A stretch of 64,000 bases of DNA from the NCBI RefSeq assembly GCF_003391135.1, contig NZ_CP031455.1, forward strand, positions 6,122,001 to 6,186,000. The letters run 5' to 3'. The DNA is from Streptoverticillium olivoreticuli subsp. olivoreticuli. Lineage in GTDB: Bacteria > Actinomycetota > Actinomycetes > Streptomycetales > Streptomycetaceae. Position 1 is the first letter of the stretch. Every line of letters begins with the position of its first letter. Shown here piece after piece: positions 53,934 to 61,164 of the stretch. The position numbers and the translations under genes are program-made. The notes beneath the pieces are model-generated. The model did no database searches. It was not told the origin of the DNA and was given only the letters and a program-made list of their open reading frames with translations.

Positions 53934-54719
53934 TCAGCGCCCCACGAACCGTGGCTTCTGCTTCTTCAGGAAGGCGTCCACCGCGATGCGGTGGTCCTCC
54001 GACGCCCCGGCGCGCGCCTGGAGCTCGTCCTCCTTGGCCAGCGCCTGGGCCAGCGAGTGGTCCGCACCGTAGGCCAGCGACTCCTTGAGCGCCGCGTAGG
54101 CCGCGGTCGGGCCCTCCGCGAGGCGGCGGGCCACCGCCGCCGCCTCCGCGGCGAGCTCCGCGGCGGGCACGACCTTGTTCGCGATGCCCAGCTCGTACGC
54201 CTCCTGGGCGGGCACGTTGCGGGGGAACAGCAGCAGGTCCGAGGCGCGGCTGTGGCCGACGAGGCGGGGGAGGGTCCAGGAGACGCCCGAGTCCGCGGTG
54301 AGCGCGACCCCGGCGAAGGACGTGTTGAAGGAGGCGGTGTCCGCGACCACGCGGTAGTCCGCCGCGAAGGCGAAGCCCGCGCCCGCGCCCGCCGCGACCC
54401 CGTTGACCCCGGCCACGACGGGCTTCCGCATCCCGGTGATCGCGGTGACGATGGGGTTGTAGTGCTCCTTGACCGTGCTCATCACGGACTCGGCCCGCGC
54501 CAGCAGCTCGACGTGCTCCTTGAGGTCCTGCCCGACGCAGAAGGCGCGCCCCGTGGCGGTCAGCAGGACGGCGCGCACCGCCGGATCCGCGCCGGCCTCG
54601 CCCAGCACGTCGCGGAGGGCGATCTTCGTTCCGATGTCGAGCGCGTTCATGGCGTCGGGACGGTTGAGTGTGACCGTCGCGAGCCCGTCCGTCACGTCGT
54701 ACAGCACGGTGTCGGCCAT
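53934..54719 (-). CDS. Enoyl-CoA hydratase/isomerase family protein
   Basis: A 261-residue crotonase-fold protein. The oxyanion-hole motifs are FCVGQDLKEH and GVAAGAGAGFAFAADYR. TADSGVSWTLPRLVGHSRA and the C-terminus FLKKQKPRFVGR are like PaaG-type isomerases. The general acid/base Glu residues of classical hydratases (near 144 and 164) appear to be replaced, so isomerase activity is more likely than hydration. ATG 54719 follows GAGGGAGG. It converges on tag with a 15-base gap and is divergent from the DUF3117 gene. Confidence 0.8.
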   Translation of the reverse strand: MADTVLYDVTDGLATVTLNRPDAMNALDIGTKIALRDVLGEAGADPAVRAVLLTATGRAFCVGQDLKEHVELLARAESVMSTVKEHYNPIVTAITGMRKPVVAGVNGVAAGAGAGFAFAADYRVVADTASFNTSFAGVALTADSGVSWTLPRLVGHSRASDLLLFPRNVPAQEAYELGIANKVVPAAELAAEAAAVARRLAEGPTAAYAALKESLAYGADHSLAQALAKEDELQARAGASEDHRIAVDAFLKKQKPRFVGR

Positions 54720-55028
54720 GGAGCCGCTCCCTCCCTCGTCGCGGCTGCGTCGACAGCCGTCAGGGCTCAGCATGCCGGAGATCACCGGCGGCCGATATGT
54801 GACCTGCGTCAAAGAAACCGGCCATCAAGGCGGCGCGATGGCCGCGCAGTATCGCAGTCCGATCGCCGAATTGGGTGGTTTTGCGAGAGCGCGTTGCCGA
54901 CCGGATGCGGACCGATGTTGGTCATCGGGTCACGCGATGCGGGATAATGGCCTGGAAGCAATGTGTTCGATGCCGGTGACACCTGGGTTGTCGGCTGCGG
55001 CGAGCTGGTTTCAGGAAGGGGAACGAGC
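54720..55028. promoter_or_regulatory. Divergent intergenic region with plus-strand promoter
   Basis: 309 bases. TTGGTC (54918-54923) and GATAAT (54943-54948) with a 19-base spacer are the best promoter-like pair for the small plus-strand gene. That leaves an untranslated leader of about 70-75 bases. Nothing else recognisable. Confidence 0.4.
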
Positions 55029-55196
55029 ATGGCGGCCATGAAGCCGCGGACGGGCGATGGCCCGCTCGAGGTGACCAAGGAGGGGCGGGGCATCGTCATG
55101 CGGGTTCCGCTCGAGGGCGGCGGTCGTCTCGTCGTCGAGCTGACCCCGGACGAGGCCAAGGCTCTCGGCGAGGCCCTGGAGAAGGTCACCGTCTGA
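55029..55196 (+). CDS. DUF3117 small protein, 55 residues
   Basis: A short, strongly conserved actinobacterial protein (Rv1211 counterpart). The conserved core is MKPRTGDGPLEVTKEGRGIV followed by RLVVELTPDEAKALGEAL. ATG 55029 follows AGGAAGGGG. A second ATG at 55038 (MKPRTGDG) is possible. The predicted fold is a small beta-sheet with one helix. Function unknown. It is followed by a hairpin terminator. Confidence 0.85.
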   Translation: MAAMKPRTGDGPLEVTKEGRGIVMRVPLEGGGRLVVELTPDEAKALGEALEKVTV

Positions 55197-55216
55197 CGCA
55201 CGGCCTGCGAATCTCA

Positions 55217-55258
55217 CGCTGCCCCGGCCGCCGGCCCGTTCCCGGCTCCGGGGCAGCG
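55217..55258 (+). terminator. Hairpin after the DUF3117 gene
   Basis: A perfect 11-bp stem (CGCTGCCCCGG / CCGGGGCAGCG) around a 20-base loop, 21 bases after the stop, between convergent genes. Confidence 0.6.
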
Positions 55259-55340
55259 GTGTATCCACGCCCGGCGCACGCCCCGGGCGCGCGGCGGCCC
55301 GTGGAGCGCCCCGGTGGGCGTACGCGTCCCGTGCCGCGGG

Positions 55341-56006
55341 TCAGCCGCGCCGGGCCGCGCACAGCAGCCCGTCGCCGACCGGCAGCAGCGAGGGCAGCAG
55401 CACGGTGGACTCGCGCACCGCGCGCAGCAGCTCGCGCAGTCGCTGCACCTCGGCGGGCTGGGCGGCCGAGTCGACCGTGCGGCCGTCCGCGAAGACGCCC
55501 TCGAAGCAGACGAGTCCGCCGGGCCGCAGCAGGCGCAACGATTCGGCTAGATAGTCGAGGCACTCCAGCCGGTCGCCGTCGCAGAACACCAGGTCGTATC
55601 CGCCGTCGGCGAGGCGCGGCAGTACCTCCAGCGCGCGGCCGGGGATGAAGCGCGCGCGGTTGCCCGCGAAGCCCGCGGCGCGGAACGCCTGCCGGGCGAA
55701 CTGCTGGCACTCGGGGTCGCTGTCCACGGTCGTCAGCACGCCGTCGGGCCGCATGCCGTGCAGGAGGTGGATGCCGGAGACGCCGGTGCCGGTGCCGATC
55801 TCGGCCACCGCCTTGGCGTCCACCGCCGCGGCGAGCAGGCGCAGCGCGGCGCCGGTGCCGGACGACACCGAGCGGAGACCTGCCTCATGAGCCCGGTCCC
55901 GGGCCCAGCGCAGCGCCTCTCCCTCGGCGACGAACGCATCGGCGAACGCCCAGCTCGTCTGCTGGTTGCCGGTAATGGCCCTCTCCTGTCCCCGTAGTCG
56001 ACGCAA
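55341..56006 (-). CDS. O-methyltransferase (Rv1220c type)
   Basis: A SAM-dependent methyltransferase of the class I O-methyltransferase_3 family. Motif I is AVAEIGTGTGVSGIHLL, then LTTVDSDPECQQFARQAF, and GYDLVFCDGDRLECLDY binds metal or substrate. The start is uncertain. TTG 56006 gives 221 residues. An ATT at 55976 has the far better ribosome site (AGGAGAGG four to six bases upstream), giving ITGNQQTSWAF. It is divergent from sigE, like Rv1220c from Rv1221. Substrate unknown. Confidence 0.8.
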   Translation of the reverse strand: MRRLRGQERAITGNQQTSWAFADAFVAEGEALRWARDRAHEAGLRSVSSGTGAALRLLAAAVDAKAVAEIGTGTGVSGIHLLHGMRPDGVLTTVDSDPECQQFARQAFRAAGFAGNRARFIPGRALEVLPRLADGGYDLVFCDGDRLECLDYLAESLRLLRPGGLVCFEGVFADGRTVDSAAQPAEVQRLRELLRAVRESTVLLPSLLPVGDGLLCAARRG

Positions 56007-56030
56007 CCGTGACTGTATCCGCTGACCACG

Positions 56031-56056
56031 GGAACCCGCAGATGGGACCGCGCGTT
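56031..56056 (+). promoter_or_regulatory. ECF-type promoter upstream of sigE
   Basis: GGAACCC, 16 bases, then GTT. This fits the GGAACYC-N15/16-GTT pattern recalled for mycobacterial SigE-type promoters, about 110 bases before the sigE start. Suggests autoregulation. Confidence 0.5.
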
Positions 56057-56169
56057 GGGAAGAATCGGAGGGCTACGGCGGGAGAAGCCGGGGGGAGACG
56101 CCGAAGACGGGGGATCAAGACCAAATAAAGGTCAAAATTCCTTATCCTGAGCTAACGGGTGGGATGGAT

Positions 56170-56940
56170 ATGGTAGGGGCTCCACTGGACACCACCAGAG
56201 CCGACAGGGGAGGTGCGGCTGCGGCCGGAGACCGTCGGGGCGTGCTGAAGCGCTTTCGCAGGTCCCTCGGCGAGCCGAAATCCGTGACCAAGACCGCTGA
56301 CCGTTCGCGCACCATCGACTCCGCACCCACCGCGACCTTCGCCACCGATGCGGATTCGCAGGCGTGGGCCCCTCCCTCCTGGGAGGAGATCGTCAGCACG
56401 CACAGTGCACGGGTCTACCGCCTGGCCTACCGCCTCACCGGCAATCAGCACGACGCCGAGGACCTCACGCAGGAGGTGTTCGTGCGCGTCTTCCGCTCGC
56501 TGTCCACGTACACCCCGGGCACGTTCGAGGGGTGGCTGCACCGCATCACCACCAACCTCTTCCTGGACATGGTCCGGCGCCGCCAGCGCATCCGTTTCGA
56601 CGCCCTCGGCGAGGACGCCGCGGAGCGGCTGCCCAGCCGCGAGCCCTCCCCCCAGCAGCACTTCAACGACACCCACTTCGACGCGGACGTCCAGCAGGCG
56701 CTGGACACCCTCGCCCCGGAGTTCCGCGCCGCCGTCGTCCTGTGCGACATCGAAGGCCTTTCGTACGAGGAGATCGCCGCGACGCTCGGCGTGAAGCTCG
56801 GCACCGTGCGCAGCCGCATCCACCGCGGCCGCTCCCACCTCCGCAAGGCGCTCCAGCACCGCTCGCCCGCCGCCCGGGCCGAGCAGCGCGCTGTGGCCGT
56901 GGCAGGCGTTCCGCTGAGTGGGGAGGTAGGGATCGCGTGA
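56170..56940 (+). CDS. sigE: ECF RNA polymerase sigma factor, SigE (Rv1221) type
   Basis: A 256-residue ECF sigma factor. Region 2 spans SARVYRLAYRLTGNQHDAEDLTQEVFVRVF to LHRITTNLFLDMVRRRQR. Region 4 is DTLAPEFRAAVVLCDIEGLSYEEIAATLGVKLGTVRSRIHRGR. About 70 unstructured residues precede region 2, as in mycobacterial SigE. ATG 56170 has GGGTGGG six bases upstream. ATG 56164 is too close to it. It overlaps its anti-sigma gene by four bases. Note that the S. coelicolor gene called sigE (in the cseABC locus) is a different ECF gene. The block with htrA and tatB implies envelope-stress control. Confidence 0.9.
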   Translation: MVGAPLDTTRADRGGAAAAGDRRGVLKRFRRSLGEPKSVTKTADRSRTIDSAPTATFATDADSQAWAPPSWEEIVSTHSARVYRLAYRLTGNQHDAEDLTQEVFVRVFRSLSTYTPGTFEGWLHRITTNLFLDMVRRRQRIRFDALGEDAAERLPSREPSPQQHFNDTHFDADVQQALDTLAPEFRAAVVLCDIEGLSYEEIAATLGVKLGTVRSRIHRGRSHLRKALQHRSPAARAEQRAVAVAGVPLSGEVGIA

Positions 56941-57746
56941 CCGGTTCAGGCGGTCAGTCCCCCGCCGAGCACCATCTCGGCGACCGCCTCGCGGCCCTGG
57001 TCGACGGGGAGTTGGGACACGACTCTCGGGAGCGGGTGCTCGCGCACCTGGCGACCTGTTGGAAATGCAAAGCAGAAGCCGACGCCCAGCGCCGGCTCAA
57101 GAGCGTGTTCGCCGAAGCGGCCGCCCCGCCGCTCTCCGACGCGCTGCTCGCCCGCCTGCAGAATCTGCCCGGCACCGGCCCCGGTGGCGATGGCGCCGAG
57201 AGGCCGCGCGGTGAGGGCGCGGAGCCCGGCCCGGACGGCCGCGGGCGGCCCGGAGGTCAGGGAAAAGGCGGCGCCGGCACCCGGGCTGAAACCTTTGCCC
57301 TCTTCCCCGCCGTCGCCCCCTGGCAGCGTGACCGCGGCTTCCGCATCCATGACTTCCCCGACGCGTCCCGCGGCGCCTCGCGAGGGCGCCGCTTCGCCTT
57401 CGCGGCGGCGGGCGCGGTCTCGCTCGCCGCGTTCGCGCTGGGCAGCGCGCAGCCGCTCGCCTCGGTCGGTGAGACCACCAGCGCGCGCTCGGAGGACCCA
57501 CGCGTCGCCACGGCGCCGCTCGCCCTGACCCCCGGTGTCACCGCCGAGGACCGCCGCGCGCTGGCCCTCACGCTCGCCGGGCGGGACGGCCCCGGTGTGC
57601 CGGGCGCCCCGGCCGCGCCCGCGGCTCCGGCCGCGGAGGTGTCGCTGCTGCGGCCCTCCGGCGCGGCGCTGTTCCCGCCCCTGATCCGTGCCGCGCTCCC
57701 CGCCCCGGGCCTCTCGACGGCGGACAGCGCGCCGATCAGTCACTGA
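56937..57746 (+). CDS. Zinc-binding anti-sigma factor (RseA-like), membrane-anchored
   Basis: A 269-residue protein. An N-terminal ZAS domain carries H37-x3-C41-x2-C44 (HLATCWKC) to hold the sigma factor. A hydrophobic helix (about 152-170, FAFAAAGAVSLAAFALGS) and an Ala/Pro-rich extracytoplasmic tail follow. M. tuberculosis RseA is shorter (about 150 residues). The start GTG 56937 overlaps the sigma gene stop (GTGA). Signal could be released by redox change at the Cys pair or by proteolysis from outside. The linker (60-150) is Gly/Arg-rich and poorly ordered. Confidence 0.85.
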   Translation: MTGSGGQSPAEHHLGDRLAALVDGELGHDSRERVLAHLATCWKCKAEADAQRRLKSVFAEAAAPPLSDALLARLQNLPGTGPGGDGAERPRGEGAEPGPDGRGRPGGQGKGGAGTRAETFALFPAVAPWQRDRGFRIHDFPDASRGASRGRRFAFAAAGAVSLAAFALGSAQPLASVGETTSARSEDPRVATAPLALTPGVTAEDRRALALTLAGRDGPGVPGAPAAPAAPAAEVSLLRPSGAALFPPLIRAALPAPGLSTADSAPISH

Positions 57747-57802
57747 CCGGTCCCACCCGGCCGCGCCCGTCGGATCCGGTCGGCGGCCCCGGGCCCTCTG
57801 CG

Positions 57803-57820
57803 CAGGTCCGCGCGGACCTG
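57803..57820. promoter_or_regulatory. 18-bp perfect palindrome before htrA
   Basis: CAGGTCCGCGCGGACCTG, with no central spacer, 70 bases before the htrA start. A possible operator or a hairpin. No match to HspR/HAIR (CTTGAGT-N7-ACTCAAG) or other known heat-shock sites. Confidence 0.4.
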
Positions 57821-57890
57821 GTTGAATTCCTGGTGGGCCGCGGATCCCTCGGGCGATGCCGTGCGCCCTCCGGCGAACGGTGGGGAGAAG

Positions 57891-59447
57891 ATGGACGAGG
57901 GGAAGGCGCGGCCCATGGGCCCCAAGCCGCAGTGGTGGAGCCGTCCCCGGCGTACGACACCGCCTGACGCTACGTCACCAGGCCCTGAGGGCCAGCCCGG
58001 ACCTGTCCCGACGGGCACGGCCCCCGCGGACGCCACGCCCCCGCCTTCGTACGACGCGGAGGCCGGCCAGGACCCGGCGCCCCTGCACGCGCCCGACCCG
58101 TACAGCACGCCGCCGTACGGCCGTCCCGGCCCGTGGGCGCCCGCGCCGCCCGTCCAGCGCCCGGTCACCCCGGCGCACGGCACCCGCCTCCCGCCGGCGG
58201 GCATGCCCCCCGTGCCGCCCGGTCACGGCCCGCAGTTCACACCTCCCCTTCCGTACGGGGCGCCCGCGCCCTGGCAGTACGACCCCTGGGCCGTGTCGCC
58301 CGCGTCCCGCCCCGAAGCCCCGGCCGGTCCGGCCGCCGGGCGGCGGCGGGGGCGCATCGTCGTCGGGGCGCTGATCGTGGCGCTCGTCGCCGGAGGCGCC
58401 GGCGGGGCCGTCGGGTCGTATCTGGAGCGGGACGGCGTCGTGGGACACCACGTGCGGCTGCCGCAGGCGCCCGTCGACCGGTCCGGGCGGGCCCCGGGCA
58501 GCGTCGCCGGGATCGCCGCGCGCACCCTGCCCGGCGTGGTGACCATCCATGTGCGCGGCGGCAGCGACCAGGGCACCGGCACCGGCTTCGTCCTGGACAG
58601 GGAAGGCCGCATCCTCACCAACAACCACGTCGTGGAGCCCGCGGGCTCCGGCGGCGACATATCGGTGACCTTCAACGGCGGCCAGAGCGCGAAGGCCACC
58701 GTCGTCGGCCGGGACAGCGGCTACGACCTGGCCGTGATCAAGGTCTCCGGGGTGTCCGGTCTTACCCCGCTCGCCCTCGGCAACTCCGACTCCGTCCGCG
58801 TCGGCGACTCCGTGGTCGCCATCGGTGCTCCCTTCGACCTCGCGGGCACCGTCACCACCGGGATCATCAGCGCCAAGGAGCGCCCGATCACCGCGGGCGG
58901 CCAGAAGCAGGACGGCAGCGACGTCAGCTATGTGGACGCGCTCCAGACCGACGCCCCGATCAACCCGGGCAACTCGGGCGGACCGCTGGTGGACTCCGAG
59001 GCCCGTGTCATCGGCATCAACAGCGCGATCCGCTCCGCGGGCGACGGCTCCGACCTCGGCGGCGGCCAGGGCGGCAGCATCGGCCTCGGCTTCGCCATAC
59101 CGATCAACCAGGCCAAGCGCGTCGCCGAGGAGCTCATCAACACCGGCAGGGCCACCCACCCGGTCATCGGCGTGACCCTGGACATGACGTACGCGGGCGA
59201 CGGCGCCCGGGTGAACTCCAAGGGCGCCGACGGACCGGCCGTCACCCCGGGCGGACCCGGCGACAAGGCGGGCATCCGGGACCAGGACGTGATCAGGAAG
59301 ATCGACGGGGCGCCGGTGCACAGCGGCCAGGAGCTGATCGTCAAGGTCCGCAGTCACCGTCCGGGTGACCGGCTCGCCCTCACCGTGGAGCACGACGGCA
59401 AGGAGCGGACCGTGGAGCTGACCCTGGGCTCCGCGGGCGCGCGATGA
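57891..59447 (+). CDS. htrA: HtrA/DegP-like serine protease
   Basis: A 518-residue membrane-anchored protease. A Pro-rich cytoplasmic tail (1-150) precedes a helix (about 156-176, IVVGALIVALVAGGAGGAVG). The trypsin-like domain has H246 (LTNNHVV), D279 (GYDLAVIK) and S362 (NPGNSGGP). A single PDZ domain (about 425-515, KAGIRDQDVIRKIDGAPVHSG) binds substrates. It degrades misfolded extracytoplasmic proteins and may help cleave the anti-sigma factor. ATG 57891 follows GGGGAG. The gap from the anti-sigma gene is 144 bases. Confidence 0.9.
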   Translation: MDEGKARPMGPKPQWWSRPRRTTPPDATSPGPEGQPGPVPTGTAPADATPPPSYDAEAGQDPAPLHAPDPYSTPPYGRPGPWAPAPPVQRPVTPAHGTRLPPAGMPPVPPGHGPQFTPPLPYGAPAPWQYDPWAVSPASRPEAPAGPAAGRRRGRIVVGALIVALVAGGAGGAVGSYLERDGVVGHHVRLPQAPVDRSGRAPGSVAGIAARTLPGVVTIHVRGGSDQGTGTGFVLDREGRILTNNHVVEPAGSGGDISVTFNGGQSAKATVVGRDSGYDLAVIKVSGVSGLTPLALGNSDSVRVGDSVVAIGAPFDLAGTVTTGIISAKERPITAGGQKQDGSDVSYVDALQTDAPINPGNSGGPLVDSEARVIGINSAIRSAGDGSDLGGGQGGSIGLGFAIPINQAKRVAEELINTGRATHPVIGVTLDMTYAGDGARVNSKGADGPAVTPGGPGDKAGIRDQDVIRKIDGAPVHSGQELIVKVRSHRPGDRLALTVEHDGKERTVELTLGSAGAR

Positions 59448-59462
59448 CCTTTGGCCTGATGT

Positions 59463-59497
59463 TGGCCCGGGCGACGCCCGCGGGGGTTCCCGGGCCA
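59463..59497 (+). terminator. Hairpin between htrA and tatB
   Basis: A 9-bp stem (TGGCCCGGG / CCCGGGCCA) with a 17-base loop, 16 bases after the htrA stop. It separates the protease from tatB. Confidence 0.5.
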
Positions 59498-59553
59498 GGT
59501 ACCGTGATAGGTGGCCGCGACCCCCGGCCATCGACGCCTCAAGGAGCTGCAAC

Positions 59554-60009
59554 GTGCTCGACATAGGACCCCTCGAGCTGGTCGCGCTCGTGGTGATCGC
59601 GGTGCTCATCTTCGGCCCCGACAAGCTGCCGAAGATGATCCAGGACGTGTCGCGGACGTTGCGCAAGATCCGGCAGTTCTCGGAGAACGCCAAGCAGGAC
59701 ATCCGCTCGGAGCTGGGCCCGGAGTTCAAGGACTTCGAATTCGAGGACCTCAACCCCAAGACCTTCGTGCGCAAGCATGTGCTCGACAAGGACGAGCTGG
59801 GCCTGAAGGAGATCCGCAACGGCTTCGACTTCAAGGCGGAGATGGGCGACGTGGCCGACGCCGTCCACGGGCGCAGCAGTGCCCCGGAGCCGACCTCCGG
59901 CCCGGCCGCCCCCGGCCCCTCGTCCCCGTCCGGTGGCCCTGACCTGCTCAAAAAGCGCGAAGGGCTGCACCCCGGTGAGCGTCCGCCCTTCGATTCCGAC
60001 GCCACCTGA
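59554..60009 (+). CDS. tatB: Sec-independent translocase subunit TatB
   Basis: A 151-residue TatA/B-type protein: a short N-terminal transmembrane helix (DIGPLELVALVVIAVLIFGPDKLP) with the Phe-Gly-Pro hinge, an amphipathic helix (MIQDVSRTLRKIRQFSENAK) and a long charged tail ending Pro-rich. The Glu in the membrane helix marks TatB rather than TatA. It forms the twin-arginine receptor with TatC, which is not in the window. GTG 59554 follows AAGGAGC. The place after htrA matches Rv1224. Confidence 0.9.
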   Translation: MLDIGPLELVALVVIAVLIFGPDKLPKMIQDVSRTLRKIRQFSENAKQDIRSELGPEFKDFEFEDLNPKTFVRKHVLDKDELGLKEIRNGFDFKAEMGDVADAVHGRSSAPEPTSGPAAPGPSSPSGGPDLLKKREGLHPGERPPFDSDAT

Positions 60010-60126
60010 GTCCGCGCATCCCGTGCGCCATTGACGGGGGTGGCTATCCTCCCTGTGTTTGGGGTGAAGTCGTCCTAGGGGGGCGGGCTCGCCCAGGACG
60101 TCGGGCAACGAGGAGGCGCCGCGCAG

Positions 60127-60816
60127 ATGGAGACGACGAGTCGGGTAGGGGCGCAGGGACCGGCCGGTGAGGCCGGTGCGTCCGCCGCACAGGATGCGGC
60201 ACAGAGCGGCCCCGGTACCCGGCGGTCCGTCGACGGCTATCTGCTGGCCTCGTTCCCGTGGTACGGCCTGGACGAGGCGTACAGCGGGCCGCGCTGGCTG
60301 ATGCAGGTCGGCTCCGCCGCCGACGGGACCGTGGAGCACGGTTCCACGGGCCACGGCGAGGAGCCCTCGCCGCGCGGCGAGCGGGTCGACCCCGCCGCCG
60401 AGAAGCAGCGCTTCGCCGTCGTGGTGACCGTCGCGAGCCGCCCCGTCCGGCGCAGCGCCGACGGCACGGGCGTGCTGGAGGCCACCTCGGTCTCCTCCGC
60501 CGCCTGGCTGGCCGGCTCGGGGCTGCTGTCGTGCACCTGGCCCGCGCAGATGGAGCGCGCCCTGCGGCAGGACTGGCTGGACCAGCAGACGGCCCTCGCC
60601 TGGGAGCTCGCGGACCACCTGGACGAGCCCGCCTGGTCGACGCTGTCGCTCCCGGTCGACGGGGTGCCCACCGACTTCCGCTACCGCGAGTCCGAGTACG
60701 GCTGGGTCCTCGCCGGTTCCGCCGAGGGCGTCCACCTCGGCGCGTACGGGCGGGGCATGAGCGCGTACGGCATGGGCTTCTCGGTGATCAAGGACCTCGC
60801 CGCCTACGGGAGCTGA
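60127..60816 (+). CDS. Conserved hypothetical protein, 229 residues
   Basis: A soluble protein with no transmembrane segment. Conserved-looking pieces are DGYLLASFPWYGLDEAY, WLMQVGSAADG, FAVVVTVASRPVRRSADGTGVLEATSVSSAAWLAGSG in shorter pieces, and DFRYRESEYGWVLAGSAEGVHLGAYGRG. The Tyr/Trp-rich beta-like C-terminus suggests a compact fold. ATG 60127 follows GAGGAGG. A hairpin-like repeat (CGTCCT / AGGACG) precedes the ribosome site. I recognise no family function. It lies alone between tatB and a YegP-like gene. Confidence 0.7.
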   Translation: METTSRVGAQGPAGEAGASAAQDAAQSGPGTRRSVDGYLLASFPWYGLDEAYSGPRWLMQVGSAADGTVEHGSTGHGEEPSPRGERVDPAAEKQRFAVVVTVASRPVRRSADGTGVLEATSVSSAAWLAGSGLLSCTWPAQMERALRQDWLDQQTALAWELADHLDEPAWSTLSLPVDGVPTDFRYRESEYGWVLAGSAEGVHLGAYGRGMSAYGMGFSVIKDLAAYGS

Positions 60817-60908
60817 GGACGCCACCCATCGGGCCCACCCGAGCTGCGTGCGCCCCGGTGCCGGGCTTGAATGCCTGGCAGGGGCAGCACTCGGAGAGGT
60901 GAGACGAC

Positions 60909-61100
60909 ATGGGTGGTTCGTTCGAGCTCTACAAGGACAAGGCCGGTCAGCACCGGTTCCGCCTCAAGGCCGGCAACGGCGAGATCATCGCCGTCGGCGA
61001 GGCGTACAACAGCAAGGCCGCGGCCGAGAAGGGCATCGCGTCCGTGAAGAACAACGCCGCCGACGCACCCGTCAAGGACCTGGAGACGGGGAAGCAGTAG
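60909..61100 (+). CDS. YegP/DUF1508 family small protein
   Basis: A 63-residue protein with one DUF1508 (UPF0339) repeat: FELYKDKAGQHRFRLKAGNG, then GEIIAVGEAYNSKAAAEKGI. E. coli YegP has two such repeats, and the protein here has one. A small beta-beta-alpha-type fold is expected. Function unknown, with stress links reported in other bacteria. ATG 60909 follows GAGAGGTGAG. A perfect palindrome follows within 4 bases of the stop. Confidence 0.85.
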   Translation: MGGSFELYKDKAGQHRFRLKAGNGEIIAVGEAYNSKAAAEKGIASVKNNAADAPVKDLETGKQ

Positions 61101-61103
61101 CGC

Positions 61104-61137
61104 GTAAGGGGCGCCCTCCATGGAGGGCGCCCCTTAC
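61104..61137. terminator. 34-bp perfect palindrome, bidirectional terminator
   Basis: Arms of 17 bases meet with no spacer (61104-61120 and 61121-61137), between convergent genes. The stem would be about 15 bp with a 4-base loop (ATGG-like core). Ends in CTTAC rather than a T-run. Confidence 0.75.
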
Positions 61138-61164
61138 TCATGTGCTCATGCCGTCGTACGGCGG

